A DNA stretch of 64,000 bases from Streptomyces dangxiongensis (GCF_003675325.1 NZ_CP033073.1:6262001-6326000); one strand, 5' to 3'. Shown: positions 34,958 through 42,511, counted from the first letter of the stretch. Notes: generated by a model not told the origin, from the sequence alone. Numbers and translations: made by a program.

Positions 34958-35476
34958 CTAGGCCGATGCGGCGGGAAGGGCGTCCAGCGCCCGCACGGCG
35001 CGCTCGGTGATCTCCTGCGGGCTGCCGGCGACGTCCACGGCGACCCCGGGCTCGTCCGGTTCCAGCGGCTGGAGGGCCGCGAACTGGGAGTCCAGCAGCG
35101 CGGTGGGCATGAAGTGGCCCTGGCGTCCGGACATGCGCTCCTCGATCAGCCGCCGGTCGCCGGTGAGGTGCAGGAACACGATCCCGGGGGCCACGGCCCC
35201 GAGCCGGTCGCGGTACGACCGCTTCAGCGCGGAGCTGCTGACGACTCCGCCCAGCCCGGCCCGGCCGTGCGCCCAGTGCCCGATGGCTTCCAGCCACGGC
35301 CACCGGTCGGCGTCCTCGAGAGGGATCCCGGCCGACATCCTGTCGATGTTGGCCTGCGGGTGGAAGTCGTCACCCTCGGCGTACGGGACGCCCAGCCGCG
35401 CGGCGAGCAGAGGACCGATCGTGGTCTTGCCCGTCCCCGCGACGCCCATCACGACGACGACCTGGGGGCTTCGCAT
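34958..35476 (-). CDS. gntK: Gluconokinase
   Basis: A 172-residue P-loop kinase. VVVVMGVAGTGKTTIGPLLA near residue 6 is the Walker A. EGDDFHPQANIDRMSAGIPL, DADRWPWLEAI, SSSALKRSYRDRL and the lid GRQGHFMPTALLDSQFAALQ are gluconokinase hallmarks. It phosphorylates gluconate to 6-phosphogluconate. ATG 35476 has GAGG a few bases upstream; upstream in-frame codons to 35626 include the operator region and are unlikely to be coding. Confidence 0.93.
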   Translation of the reverse strand: MRSPQVVVVMGVAGTGKTTIGPLLAARLGVPYAEGDDFHPQANIDRMSAGIPLEDADRWPWLEAIGHWAHGRAGLGGVVSSSALKRSYRDRLGAVAPGIVFLHLTGDRRLIEERMSGRQGHFMPTALLDSQFAALQPLEPDEPGVAVDVAGSPQEITERAVRALDALPAASA

Positions 35477-35571
35477 CACTGCCTCGCTGTCTTCCTCGAC
35501 ATCCGACGCCACTGCGGCGTCGCCACACTGAAACCCATTAGGTACGACGAATTCAAGACTGTGTGACATAT

Positions 35572-35582
35572 AAGTCTGACTT
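35572..35582. promoter_or_regulatory. Candidate GntR operator in the gluconate divergent gap
   Basis: AAGTCTGACTT is a perfect 11-bp palindrome in the 140-bp gap between gluconokinase and GntR. A wider inverted pair, GTACGAC (35542-35548) and GTCGTAC (35602-35608), flanks it. Both fit FadR-type GntR sites, which are short palindromes with a one-base centre. Confidence 0.5.
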
Positions 35583-35616
35583 TTCGTCTCTGTGATCCAG
35601 GTCGTACGCTGAGTGC

Positions 35617-36318
35617 ATGAGCACACCGGGCCGGGGCCTGCACGGCCGTGTACTGGACACTCTCGGCCCCGCGATCACGGCGGGCGAGTACCCGCCGGGC
35701 AGTGTGCTGCGCACCGACGAACTCGCACAGCACTTCGAGGTGTCACGCTCCGTGATGCGCGAGGCGGTCCGCGTCCTGGAGTCCATGCACCTGGTCGCGT
35801 CCCGCCGCCGGGTCGGCGTGACGGTCCGCCCGAAGGCCGAGTGGAACGTCTACGACCCCCAGGTCATCCGCTGGCGCCTCGCGGGCGCCGACCGCCCGCA
35901 CCAGCTCCGCTCCCTGACCGTGCTGCGCTCCGCCGTCGAACCCGTCGCCGCGGGCCTCGCCGCCCGGCACGCCACGGCAGCGCAGTGCGCCGAACTCACC
36001 GAGTGCGCCCTCGGCATGGTGGCCAACTCGCGCGGCCACAGGCTGGACCGGTACCTGGTCCACGACGTCGCCTTCCACCGGGTGGTGCTCACCGCGTCCG
36101 GCAACGAGATGTTCGCCCGCCTCGGCGACGTCGTCGCGGAGGTGCTGGCTGGGCGTACCCATCACGAGGTCATGTTCGAGGACCCCGACCCGGCGGCCGT
36201 CACCCTGCACGTACAGGTCGCGGAGGCGGTCCGTGCGGGCGACGCTGTCCGCGCCGAGGAGCTGACCAGGCAGATCACCGTGGGCGCCCTCGAGGAACTG
36301 GACATCCTGGCGCCCTGA
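35617..36318 (+). CDS. gntR: FadR-type GntR regulator of gluconate use
   Basis: A 233-residue GntR protein. The N-terminal winged helix-turn-helix is LRTDELAQHFEVSRSVMREA, then VRVLESMHLV, near residues 31-60. The FCD ligand domain carries metal-binding histidines in YLVHDVAFHRVV and LHVQVAEAV. Divergent from gluconokinase and gluconate permease, it matches the gluconate-responsive GntR described in Streptomyces (S. coelicolor SCO1678 by position). Binding of gluconate or 6-phosphogluconate likely relieves repression. Confidence 0.9.
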   Translation: MSTPGRGLHGRVLDTLGPAITAGEYPPGSVLRTDELAQHFEVSRSVMREAVRVLESMHLVASRRRVGVTVRPKAEWNVYDPQVIRWRLAGADRPHQLRSLTVLRSAVEPVAAGLAARHATAAQCAELTECALGMVANSRGHRLDRYLVHDVAFHRVVLTASGNEMFARLGDVVAEVLAGRTHHEVMFEDPDPAAVTLHVQVAEAVRAGDAVRAEELTRQITVGALEELDILAP

Positions 36319-36395
36319 GACGCGCCCCCGGCGGGGAACTGCGGGTCGCGGCGACGCGTCCGGGCCCGCGAACGGCACAGTCGCCCCCCGGCCGG

Positions 36396-36773
36396 CTACT
36401 CGTCCGGAAAGTCGCCGTCCACGTACACCCACGCCCCGTCCACCCGCTCGAACCTGCTGCGCTCCAGCAGCGAGCCGCCCCGGTAGGAGGCGCGGAAGGT
36501 CACCGTGCCCGTCGTGTGGAACGCCGACCCGTCGGTGGAGCCGAGGACCTCCAGGCCCGTCCACCGCGTCCCCGGATCGAGGTCGAGCCGTTCCGGCCGG
36601 GTCCGGGGGTGCCAGGTGCGCAGCAGATACCCCGCGTCCCCCCGCACGAACGCGCTGTACCGCGACCGCATCAGCAGTTCGGCCGTCGGCGCGGCGGCCG
36701 GGCCGGAGTGGAAGCGGCCGCAGCAGGCGTCGTAGGACCGGGGGAGCCCGCAGGGGCACGTGCGCGAGGTCAT
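36396..36773 (-). CDS. YchJ-family (SEC-C related) protein
   Basis: A 125-residue protein starting CPCGLPRSYDACCGRFHSG (Cys-rich, SEC-C-like zinc site near residues 6-18). RSRYSAFVRGDAGYLLRTWH and TVTFRASYRGG follow the YchJ/UPF0225 pattern. Function unknown; probably a metal-bound cytoplasmic protein. I use ATG 36773; ATG 36782 would add MWA. Neither has a clear ribosome site. Confidence 0.87.
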   Translation of the reverse strand: MTSRTCPCGLPRSYDACCGRFHSGPAAAPTAELLMRSRYSAFVRGDAGYLLRTWHPRTRPERLDLDPGTRWTGLEVLGSTDGSAFHTTGTVTFRASYRGGSLLERSRFERVDGAWVYVDGDFPDE

Positions 36774-36884
36774 GGCCCACATTGTGCCCGCGGCCGGGAC
36801 GCGTCCGCCCGCGCGGGGGTGCACAGTGGAAGGGGCCCCAGCGGCGTCCCACCGGCCGCGGCGCGCAGGGAGGAGAGACGGACC

Positions 36885-37199
36885 ATGACCCGCCCACTGA
36901 GCAGCCGTCCTCCCGCCGTCCGGGAGTGGCGGCTGAACCTGTACCTCTCCGAGCGCGATCCGGACACCACGGCCAGGATCGTCCTGGACACCGGCGACGG
37001 CGTCCTGGAGTGCCGTGCGGAGGCCCGCCGCAACCCCTACGACCCGGCGATGCCGGACATCGGCGACGAACTCGCCGCCGGCCGCGCCCTCATCGCCATG
37101 GGGCGCACGCTGCTGCGCGCCGCCGACGGCGACATGAGGGCGACGGGAGCCGCCGACACGGACGCCGCCCTGGCGCCGCTCTGGCTGACCCGCGAGTGA
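36885..37199 (+). CDS. DUF1876 (dsRBD-like fold) protein
   Basis: A 104-residue protein. The order VREWRLNLYLSERD, TTARIVLDTGDGVLECRAEA, RRNPYDPAMPDIGDELAAGR and LLRAADGDM matches DUF1876, a common small actinobacterial family with a double-stranded-RNA-binding-domain-like fold and no known role. ATG 36885 has a strong GGGAGGAGAG. It is the last chromosomal gene before the integrative element. Confidence 0.87.
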   Translation: MTRPLSSRPPAVREWRLNLYLSERDPDTTARIVLDTGDGVLECRAEARRNPYDPAMPDIGDELAAGRALIAMGRTLLRAADGDMRATGAADTDAALAPLWLTRE

Positions 37200-37233
37200 C
37201 GAGGGGCCCGCACCGGGCCGGGACAACGCGAAA

Positions 37234-37254
37234 GGCCCCCGCATCGCGGGGGCC
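37234..37254 (-). terminator. Original tRNA-Leu terminator, now stranded at the left end
   Basis: GGCCCCCGC (37234-37242), loop ATC, then GCGGGGGCC (37246-37254): a 9-bp perfect stem. On the minus strand it is followed by TTTCGCG. It sits 3 bp outside the left direct repeat, where the tRNA-Leu gene would have continued before insertion, and so looks like the tRNA's native terminator. It also lies after the DUF1876 stop and could serve that gene. Confidence 0.7.
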
Positions 37255-37256
37255 CT

Positions 37257-37282
37257 GCTGGTGTCCGAGGGGGGACTTGAAC
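37257..37282. other. attL (26-bp direct repeat of the tRNA 3' end)
   Basis: The string GCTGGTGTCCGAGGGG followed by GGACTTGAAC is identical to 42579-42604 and diverges immediately inwards. The DNA to its right keeps only loose tRNA-like similarity (GGGCACCAGCTCACTAG); the T-arm partner strand is mismatched, so it is not a second tRNA. Confidence 0.85.
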
Positions 37283-37359
37283 TCTCCACTCGGGCACCAG
37301 CTCACTAGTTAGCTGACCTGGGAAAACGTACCCTCCGAGACCCCTTCGAGGTCGTGAGG

Positions 37360-37431
37360 GTTGGTCATCCTCACCTGCTGTTTCTGCCCGTTCCTGGCCG
37401 CTGTTGGTCATGCGTTGGTCACGTGGCCAAC
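37360..37431 (+). repeat. Left arm-type repeats (GTTGGTCA)
   Basis: GTTGGTCA occurs at 37360-37367, 37403-37410 and 37414-37421. The last copy is part of the imperfect palindrome GTTGGTCACGTGGCCAAC (37414-37431). The same word occurs at the right end (42512 and 42524). Repeats of this kind flanking attachment sites are usually integrase/excisionase arm sites. Confidence 0.7.
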
Positions 37432-37451
37432 CAGGGCTGAGCAGTAGAGAA

Positions 37452-37493
37452 GCCCCGCCCATGCGCCACGGGGGAGAGACGCACGGACGGGGC
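37452..37493 (-). terminator. Terminator of the cargo operon
   Basis: Arms GCCCCGCCCATGCG (37452-37465) and CGCACGGACGGGGC (37480-37493) pair at 12 of 14 positions with a 14-base loop. On the minus strand TTCTCTACT follows. It lies just past the stop of the last cargo gene (37508). A smaller hairpin GACCGC/GCGGTC overlaps that stop. Confidence 0.6.
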
Positions 37494-37507
37494 GGCCAAG
37501 GGACCGC

Positions 37508-38452
37508 TCAGGCGGTCAGGCCGGGGTCGAAGTACCCCGGCGTTCGGAACAGGCCCATGAAGGTGCCGGGGCCGTGCCGTTCGTCCAGCCACGTTCCCAG
37601 CGCCGACGCGTCGCCGCTGATCATGGCCGCGAGAAGGCGCACGTCGCACTCGCTCTCTTCCCCAGGGGCGAACTCCTCAAGGAAGTGCGTGTACCGGCGA
37701 TTGACGCCCTTCTCGTAGCCGCTGAGGGCCTCCGCGTATCGCGTCTGCTCTTCGCTTTCCGGCACGGCCACCACGCGCCCGGCGTCCTCCTCCGTCAGAT
37801 TTCCCGTCACGTCCCGGAACGCCAGCACGCCGAGAACGTCTGAGGGCTCCGTCACGCCGAACCGTTCTGCCGTCTGCCGGGTGATGGAGCGCGCCTCTTT
37901 GTCGCACGCGCCCTCCATGACGATTCCGAGGTTCCGCGTGTGGTGGCTTCCGCGTTGGTCGGCAGCCGAGTAGGACTGTCCACTTGTGCGGCGGTAGTTG
38001 ATTCCGTACTGAGTGCGGACGGGCACCCCCGCCACTTCCACGTACCGCCGACGCGACCCGTAGTGAAGGCAGTCATGCGCGTACGCGCGCAGTAGATCGA
38101 GAAGGGCCAGCGCGGGCCGCTCTGGATTCCGGCGTTCCATGGGCCCGTACATGGTGATGATCGCCACCATTTGAAGGTGCCGGTACCCCTGGTCCGGGTG
38201 GTGGAAGCCACCGAAGGCACCGACCCGCGAGGATTCGCAACCGACCAACACGCGATCAAGCGGCAGTATCTTCGTTAGCCCGTACCCGGCGTACCTGCGC
38301 TTGGCGTTCTCGACGCCCGCATGGAATTGCGTGGTGTCGATTCCGTCTGCCGCCCACCGGCTGAGCATTTCCGACAACGGCCGGAACACATGGGCGGCGT
38401 GCTTTCCCGTGAGCGGGGACGCGTCGGCACGCATCGCCGCCAGTGCCGCCAT
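37508..38452 (-). CDS. Element cargo protein of unknown function
   Basis: A 314-residue soluble protein. Notable motifs are a possible metal or catalytic site LRAYAHDCLHYGSRRRYVEV near residue 150, preceded by VGCESSRVGAFGGFHHPDQG near 90, and NYRRTSGQSYSAADQRGSHH near 180. The C-terminal third is acidic (SGYEKGVNRRYTHFLEEFAP, GEESECD). I start at ATG 38452, after the Nudix stop, with TAAGGCA before it. An open frame continues back to ATG 38572 inside the Nudix gene. No membrane helix or signal. I do not recognise the family. Its position as the last gene of the operon with the Nudix protein suggests a joint function. It could be an effector, a metabolic enzyme or a defence component. Confidence 0.7.
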   Translation of the reverse strand: MAALAAMRADASPLTGKHAAHVFRPLSEMLSRWAADGIDTTQFHAGVENAKRRYAGYGLTKILPLDRVLVGCESSRVGAFGGFHHPDQGYRHLQMVAIITMYGPMERRNPERPALALLDLLRAYAHDCLHYGSRRRYVEVAGVPVRTQYGINYRRTSGQSYSAADQRGSHHTRNLGIVMEGACDKEARSITRQTAERFGVTEPSDVLGVLAFRDVTGNLTEEDAGRVVAVPESEEQTRYAEALSGYEKGVNRRYTHFLEEFAPGEESECDVRLLAAMISGDASALGTWLDERHGPGTFMGLFRTPGYFDPGLTA

Positions 38453-38493
38453 TGCCTTAGCCCCGGTTACGGATTCGTTCGGGGCGAGTTCCG

Positions 38494-38949
38494 TTAAGTC
38501 GCCGTGCCCGCCTTGATGAGCTGAATGTGAGACTCCTGCATCCCCTCCGGGAGCGCGTCCGGGCTGAACCATTCCGCCTCCAGAATCTCGAAGCTGTCGA
38601 GCTTGAGAGTTCCACCCACGTGAAGCGCTTCGTACGCGATTTCCACGCGGAGCTTGTAGCCACTGGTCACCTGAACCAGTCGCCCCGGAACGACTTCAAG
38701 GCCGGTTTCTTCCCGAACCTCTCGAACGATGGTATTCGGGAATTCCTCGCTCTTGATTGCGTAGCCGGTCGGGAACCCCCATGGCCGGTCTGCGGGCCAC
38801 ATTCGGTGCTTGAGGAGCAGGACTTCCCCCGCCTCGTTCCGCACGACGCCCGTCACGCCAATCATAAATTTGGCGTGCGCGAACCATAGGACGCGCCATT
38901 GTAGAGGGCCGCGAATGAGTTTCCACACTCGGGCAATGATTCGCTTCAT
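38494..38949 (-). CDS. Element-encoded Nudix hydrolase
   Basis: A 151-residue Nudix protein. The box GYAIKSEEFPNTIVREVREE followed by TGLEV (near residues 65-89) is a perfect GX5EX7REUXEEXGU. The N-terminus is unusual: a basic amphipathic start MKRIIARVWKLIRGPLQWRV, which may touch the membrane, leads into FAHAKFMIGVTGVVRNEAGE. ATG 38949 follows GAAAGGG; GTG 38955 is an alternative. Nudix genes are recurrent in Streptomyces AICEs, where a role in clearing a nucleotide signal has been proposed. It is the third gene of the cargo operon; the 41-bp gap to the last gene suggests cotranscription. Confidence 0.88.
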   Translation of the reverse strand: MKRIIARVWKLIRGPLQWRVLWFAHAKFMIGVTGVVRNEAGEVLLLKHRMWPADRPWGFPTGYAIKSEEFPNTIVREVREETGLEVVPGRLVQVTSGYKLRVEIAYEALHVGGTLKLDSFEILEAEWFSPDALPEGMQESHIQLIKAGTAT

Positions 38950-39021
38950 ACGCACCCTTTCAATAGGGCAAGCGCGTCGGCGCTTGCGGTGCCAGGCTCA
39001 ACCTATGCCGTGGGGTGCGGG

Positions 39022-39243
39022 TCACGCGTCCTTTTGCCGGGCCCAACGCTCACACGGGAAGGGGCATGGGGGCAGGGAGTTGGGCGGGAACGCAATCACG
39101 CCGGACGCAGGGTCAAGGGTGCCGCCGTACTCCTCCCACCAGCCGTCCCCTGCGGGCCGCTCGGAGCCCTCAACCAGGCTGACCACCTCGGGGGCCGGTA
39201 AGGCGCTCAGGCGAGCACCGGCCCGCTTCGCGGGGGTCGTCAC
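39022..39243 (-). CDS. Small element protein, second gene of cargo operon
   Basis: A 73-residue protein with no signal or membrane helix. It has an aromatic/acidic middle (GDGWWEEYGGTLDPASG) and a Cys-containing end (PPCPFPCERWARQKD). GTG 39243 overlaps the stop of the first cargo gene as GTGA, so the pair is translationally coupled, which is the main evidence that it is a real gene. Family not recognised. Confidence 0.6.
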   Translation of the reverse strand: MTTPAKRAGARLSALPAPEVVSLVEGSERPAGDGWWEEYGGTLDPASGVIAFPPNSLPPCPFPCERWARQKDA

Positions 39244-39482
39244 GCCTCACCGCCGGTCAGCCGCTTGTACTGCTCATCCTGGCCCCACGCCTCGGTGCAA
39301 AGGTGCTGCCAGGAAGGGCCGTCGACCGTCTGAGCCAGTCCGGCCGCTTCTTCGCCGTACTGCTCCCTGAGCGCTTCCGCAGAGAACGGTGCGGTTGCGT
39401 ACCAGTGCCGCGCGCCGTCACTGGCAGGTGCCGACTCAAGCGGCTTCCACCCTTCCGGCAGTCTGGCTGTAGCTTTGGGCAC
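39240..39482 (-). CDS. Small element protein, first gene of cargo operon
   Basis: An 80-residue acidic protein (GWKPLESAPASDGARHWYAT, then APFSAEALREQYGEEAAGLA, WQHLCTEAWGQDEQYKRL), probably helical. GTG 39482 with AAGGGG upstream is preferred. The frame is open to ATG 39584, which has no ribosome site and whose first 34 residues look unlike coding sequence. A GTTGAC half-site (39487-39492) lies just before this start. Function not recognised. Confidence 0.6.
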   Translation of the reverse strand: MPKATARLPEGWKPLESAPASDGARHWYATAPFSAEALREQYGEEAAGLAQTVDGPSWQHLCTEAWGQDEQYKRLTGGEA

Positions 39483-39590
39483 TGTCGTCAACCCCTTGAT
39501 GGTTGGTGGCCACGCCCCCGGACGTTCGCCCGTCGCGGGGGTCTTCCGTTGCGTCTGTCCACTCAACCGATTCCGCGCATACATGGGGCA

Positions 39591-39629
39591 GTTGACCAGC
39601 GTTGACTACGATGGCGGTCAACAGTCAAC
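39591..39629. promoter_or_regulatory. GTTGAC operator cluster between cargo operon and XRE-TPR gene
   Basis: GTTGAC at 39591 and 39601, then its complement GTCAAC at 39617 and 39624, form two face-to-face pairs within 39 bp. A fifth copy lies at 39487-39492. The cluster ends 12 bp before the XRE-TPR start. The arrangement points to cooperative binding by the adjacent XRE protein and divergent control of both transcripts. TTGACC/TACGAT here could also be promoter boxes. Confidence 0.65.
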
Positions 39630-39641
39630 GGGAGCTGCACC

Positions 39642-40802
39642 ATGATCGACTTCGGGTCTGAGGTACGGACGGCACTCAAGGCACAGGGGAAGAGCCTGAG
39701 AGGTGCAGCAAAGGAACTCCATTACGACGTTGCCTATCTGAGCCGGGTACTCAACGGGAAGCAAGCCCCCTCTTCCGAGTTGACGCAAGCCATTAACGAA
39801 TACCTCGGTCTAGCCCTGGAAGTAGAAGACAGCGGCACTCATGACGATGAGATGGACGCTTGGGAATTGGCTCGACGCGCTCAGGCAAGCGACGTAGGGA
39901 ATGCCACCCTTGAGCGCCTAGAGCGCGCCTTTGATGGCCTGGCCATGGCCTACCCCAAAGCCAAGCCGGAAGACTTGCTGAGGCAGGTACGCAAACACTC
40001 TGCCTATGTCGGAAAATTACTCGATGGCCAGAAGACCCTTTCACAACATCGTCGGTTGCTGGTCGTCGGGGGTTGGCTGTCTCTGCTCGGGGCAACGGCC
40101 CATATCGACCTTATGCAAGACGATGCCGCTACGGCTCTTCTAGAGACAGCCGCAACGCTTGCCAGGGAAGCCGGACACCGCGAGATTGAGGCATGGTGCT
40201 ATGAGACCGAGGCTTGGCGGGTCCTTACCGATGGGGATTATGTCCAAGCCGTTGACCTCTCCCGAGCCGCGCAGGAGATAGCTCCCGCTGAGGGCTCCGC
40301 AATCATTCAGGCCACAGCACAAGAGGGCCGAGCCAGCGCACGGCTAGGAAACGGGAAAGAGACCTACTCGGCCGTTGAACGGGTACAGGCTCTCTCTGCG
40401 GCAATCGGTTCCCCCGATACGCCAGAGCACCATTACCGCTATGACCCTGGAAAGGCTCTATCGTATACGGCTACGACACTCGCATGGCTCGGGGATTCAG
40501 CGGCCGAACCGTACGCCAGGGAAGTAATCAAGAAACTGAGCCCGAGTGACGATGTAAGTCAGTGGCCACGACGTGTAGCTTCCGCAAATATCGATCTTGC
40601 TTTGGTTCTTCTCAAGGCAGACCGGCTCGACGAAGCCTGCGATTCGGTACAGAAAGCCATTCTGTCCGGGAGAGTCGTCCCCTCAAATCATTGGCGTGCA
40701 CTGGAAGTCGTTAAGGCTGTCGAGGCTCGACAACTCCCGGAGAGTGCAGACCTGCGGGAGGCATACCAGGGCCTCAAGTCGATTGGGAAGAAAAAGGGAT
40801 AA
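39642..40802 (+). CDS. XRE-family regulator with TPR domain
   Basis: A 386-residue protein. The N-terminal helix-turn-helix is SLRGAAKELHYDVAYLSRVL, then NGKQAPSSELTQAINEYLGL, near residues 18-60. A long helical-repeat region follows (AATALLETAATLAREAGHRE, VQAVDLSRAAQEIAPAEGSA, ALVLLKADRLDEACDSVQKA), typical of TPR. Such HTH-TPR proteins in Streptomyces elements and biosynthetic clusters often sense a peptide or small ligand. ATG 39642 follows GGGAGC. GC content is clearly lower than in the flanking chromosome. It faces the cargo operon across the GTTGAC cluster, so it likely controls that operon and itself. RRNPP-type signalling is a possibility, not shown. Confidence 0.85.
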   Translation: MIDFGSEVRTALKAQGKSLRGAAKELHYDVAYLSRVLNGKQAPSSELTQAINEYLGLALEVEDSGTHDDEMDAWELARRAQASDVGNATLERLERAFDGLAMAYPKAKPEDLLRQVRKHSAYVGKLLDGQKTLSQHRRLLVVGGWLSLLGATAHIDLMQDDAATALLETAATLAREAGHREIEAWCYETEAWRVLTDGDYVQAVDLSRAAQEIAPAEGSAIIQATAQEGRASARLGNGKETYSAVERVQALSAAIGSPDTPEHHYRYDPGKALSYTATTLAWLGDSAAEPYAREVIKKLSPSDDVSQWPRRVASANIDLALVLLKADRLDEACDSVQKAILSGRVVPSNHWRALEVVKAVEARQLPESADLREAYQGLKSIGKKKG

Positions 40803-40807
40803 CAACG

Positions 40808-41203
40808 ATTCGACACCGGCAGATCGACTTCAAGAAGGCGGGCGACCAGTTCCGCGCCGCCCGGCCGGCCGACCCTGAGCAGCAGGTCACGCAGGAGGCA
40901 GAGGGTGAGGCGCTGCGGTGGCTGCTGGGCTCCGAGGGCGTCTCGGATGCCTACCTGGCCTTCCTGGCGGAGGCGTACGTCAGGGCCGTCTCACGGGCCG
41001 TACCCAACGTCACCGCGCACCTGGCCGAACTAACCAACAAGCGTCCCGAAACGATCCGAGGCCACCTCAAGGAAGCCCGGAAACGGGACCTGCTGACCAC
41101 GGTGCCCGGCAAGGCCGGGGGTCAGCTCACCACCAAGGCAAAGGGGATCGCGACAGGCGAGTACCTCGACAAGATCACTGATCACCTCATGGGTAACGAC
41201 TAG
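40808..41203 (+). CDS. wHTH-like protein before the integrase, no standard start codon
   Basis: A 131-residue frame ending at TAG 41203, 18 bp before the integrase. The C-terminal half holds a helix-turn-helix-like segment, VTAHLAELTNKRPETIRGHL, then KEARKRDLL, followed by GKAGGQLTTKAKG, resembling a winged HTH. Downstream of the XRE-TPR stop the frame has no ATG, GTG or TTG until inside the conserved part. An ATT at 40808 sits nine bases after AAGGGA and could be a rare start; otherwise the gene lost its 5' end when it was joined to the XRE-TPR gene. Its position fits an excisionase/recombination-directionality role. Family not recognised. Confidence 0.6.
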   Translation: MRHRQIDFKKAGDQFRAARPADPEQQVTQEAEGEALRWLLGSEGVSDAYLAFLAEAYVRAVSRAVPNVTAHLAELTNKRPETIRGHLKEARKRDLLTTVPGKAGGQLTTKAKGIATGEYLDKITDHLMGND

Positions 41204-41220
41204 AAAGGCAACCCACCCAC

Positions 41221-42492
41221 GTGACAAAGCGCGGTAACGGGCTCGGGGGGACTCCGGTGGAGATCCCGCGTAAGGGCAGACCGAACACCTGGGGCGTGCG
41301 CACCCCACTCCACTTCGACAAGGCGCAGGGCAAGAGGATCCGTTACTGGATCGGTCGGGAGTACACGACCAAGACCGCAGCAGAGAAGGCACTGCGGGAG
41401 TGGCACAGCAACTACGAGGCGGGCAAGATCGCGGCCCGCTCGGACATGAAGCTGGGTGACTGGCTGGACAAGTGGCTGTCGAATCATCGAAAGGAGGGAA
41501 CGACCGTGGCCGGGTACGAAACGAAGATCCGTCTTCACATAAAGCCGCACATCGGTGGCGTGAAGCTGTGCGAGGTCACTGACGACATGCTTGATGATCT
41601 GTACCGGCTGCTGGAGACGGCTCCGTGCGCGACCAACAAGGGCAAGCCGCTCGGAGCGAAGAGCGTCCGGCACGTGCACAACATCCTCTCCGGCGCTCTT
41701 GGGGCTGCTGTGCCGAAGCTGATCCCGGCCAACCCTGCGGCGACGGCGCACCCGCCCACGGCGCGGGAGATACGGGCGCAGGAACAGAAGTACCCCACGG
41801 TGGACGACGGTCAGACGGCCCGCTTCCTGGGCTCGGTTTGGGAGCCGCGCGGTAACCGGGTCTGTGATGGCGGCCTGACGCATCACTGTCTTCGGGATGC
41901 TCCGCTGTGGACGGTCTACGCGGCGACCGGTGTCCGACGCAGTGAGGCCCTGGGGATGAAGTGGTCTCTCATCCGCTGGGATGAAGGGGCCATCGAACTG
42001 GGATGGGTCGTGGTGGAGGAGGGGAACACATACCGGCTGCGGAAGCTGACCAAGGATGGCGACGACAATGCCGTCATCTATGTGGATCAGTCTGTGATGA
42101 ACGTCCTGAAGTGGCAGAAGCAGCGCCAGGACGACGAAAGGGCACGGCTCGACTCTGCCTGGGTCGATCATGACCTTGTGTTCGCCCGGGATGGGTTCAA
42201 GCTCTACCGGGGCGAGGCAGGGGGCCCGCAGGACCCCGAGAAGGTCTCGGCACGGTGGCGCACGCTGCGGAACCGTCTCCACCTGCCCGATGACTTCCGT
42301 ATCCACGACTGGAGGCACAGCAAGGTCACGAACGATCTGGAGGCCGGAGAGAACCCGGTAGAGGTCTCCGCCAACGTCCGGCACCACTCGCCGGGCTACA
42401 CCATGGCAAAGTACGGCCACTCTCGTAAGGACGGGGCCCGCCGACTGGCCGCCTCCGGTGCGGGCCGACTCGGCCTGTCATCCCTGGTCTGA
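41221..42492 (+). CDS. int: Tyrosine-recombinase integrase
   Basis: A 423-residue site-specific recombinase. N-terminal DNA-arm and SAM-like core-binding regions are RYWIGREYTTKTAAEKALRE and KLGDWLDKWLSNHRKEGTTV. The catalytic domain shows Arg in AATGVRRSEALGMKW near residue 241, the box HDWRHSKVTNDL near residue 362 (Arg again), and the His/Tyr end VRHHSPGYTMAKYGHS near residue 386 with the nucleophilic Tyr in KYGH. GTG 41221 has GAAAGG upstream. It ends 89 bp from the tRNA-Leu CCA end, with two GTTGGTCAC repeats between. It should catalyse insertion into and excision from the tRNA gene. Confidence 0.95.
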   Translation: MTKRGNGLGGTPVEIPRKGRPNTWGVRTPLHFDKAQGKRIRYWIGREYTTKTAAEKALREWHSNYEAGKIAARSDMKLGDWLDKWLSNHRKEGTTVAGYETKIRLHIKPHIGGVKLCEVTDDMLDDLYRLLETAPCATNKGKPLGAKSVRHVHNILSGALGAAVPKLIPANPAATAHPPTAREIRAQEQKYPTVDDGQTARFLGSVWEPRGNRVCDGGLTHHCLRDAPLWTVYAATGVRRSEALGMKWSLIRWDEGAIELGWVVVEEGNTYRLRKLTKDGDDNAVIYVDQSVMNVLKWQKQRQDDERARLDSAWVDHDLVFARDGFKLYRGEAGGPQDPEKVSARWRTLRNRLHLPDDFRIHDWRHSKVTNDLEAGENPVEVSANVRHHSPGYTMAKYGHSRKDGARRLAASGAGRLGLSSLV

Positions 42493-42511
42493 CCTGGGGA
42501 TTCTCCAGGCT

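Noticed and set aside
37259..37345. Second tRNA-Leu-like sequence at the left end of the element
   Set aside because: Only the 26-bp 3' end matches; the T-arm partner strand, anticodon stem and acceptor 5' strand do not pair. It is the attL copy, not a tRNA gene.
38452..38572. N-terminal extension of the cargo protein into the Nudix gene
   Set aside because: The extension would overlap the end of the Nudix coding region and has no better ribosome site than ATG 38452; it is kept only as an alternative.
40597..40878. A 93-residue open frame overlapping the XRE-TPR 3' end
   Set aside because: It lies in a shifted frame of a clear gene, has no ribosome site, and its product has no coherent composition.
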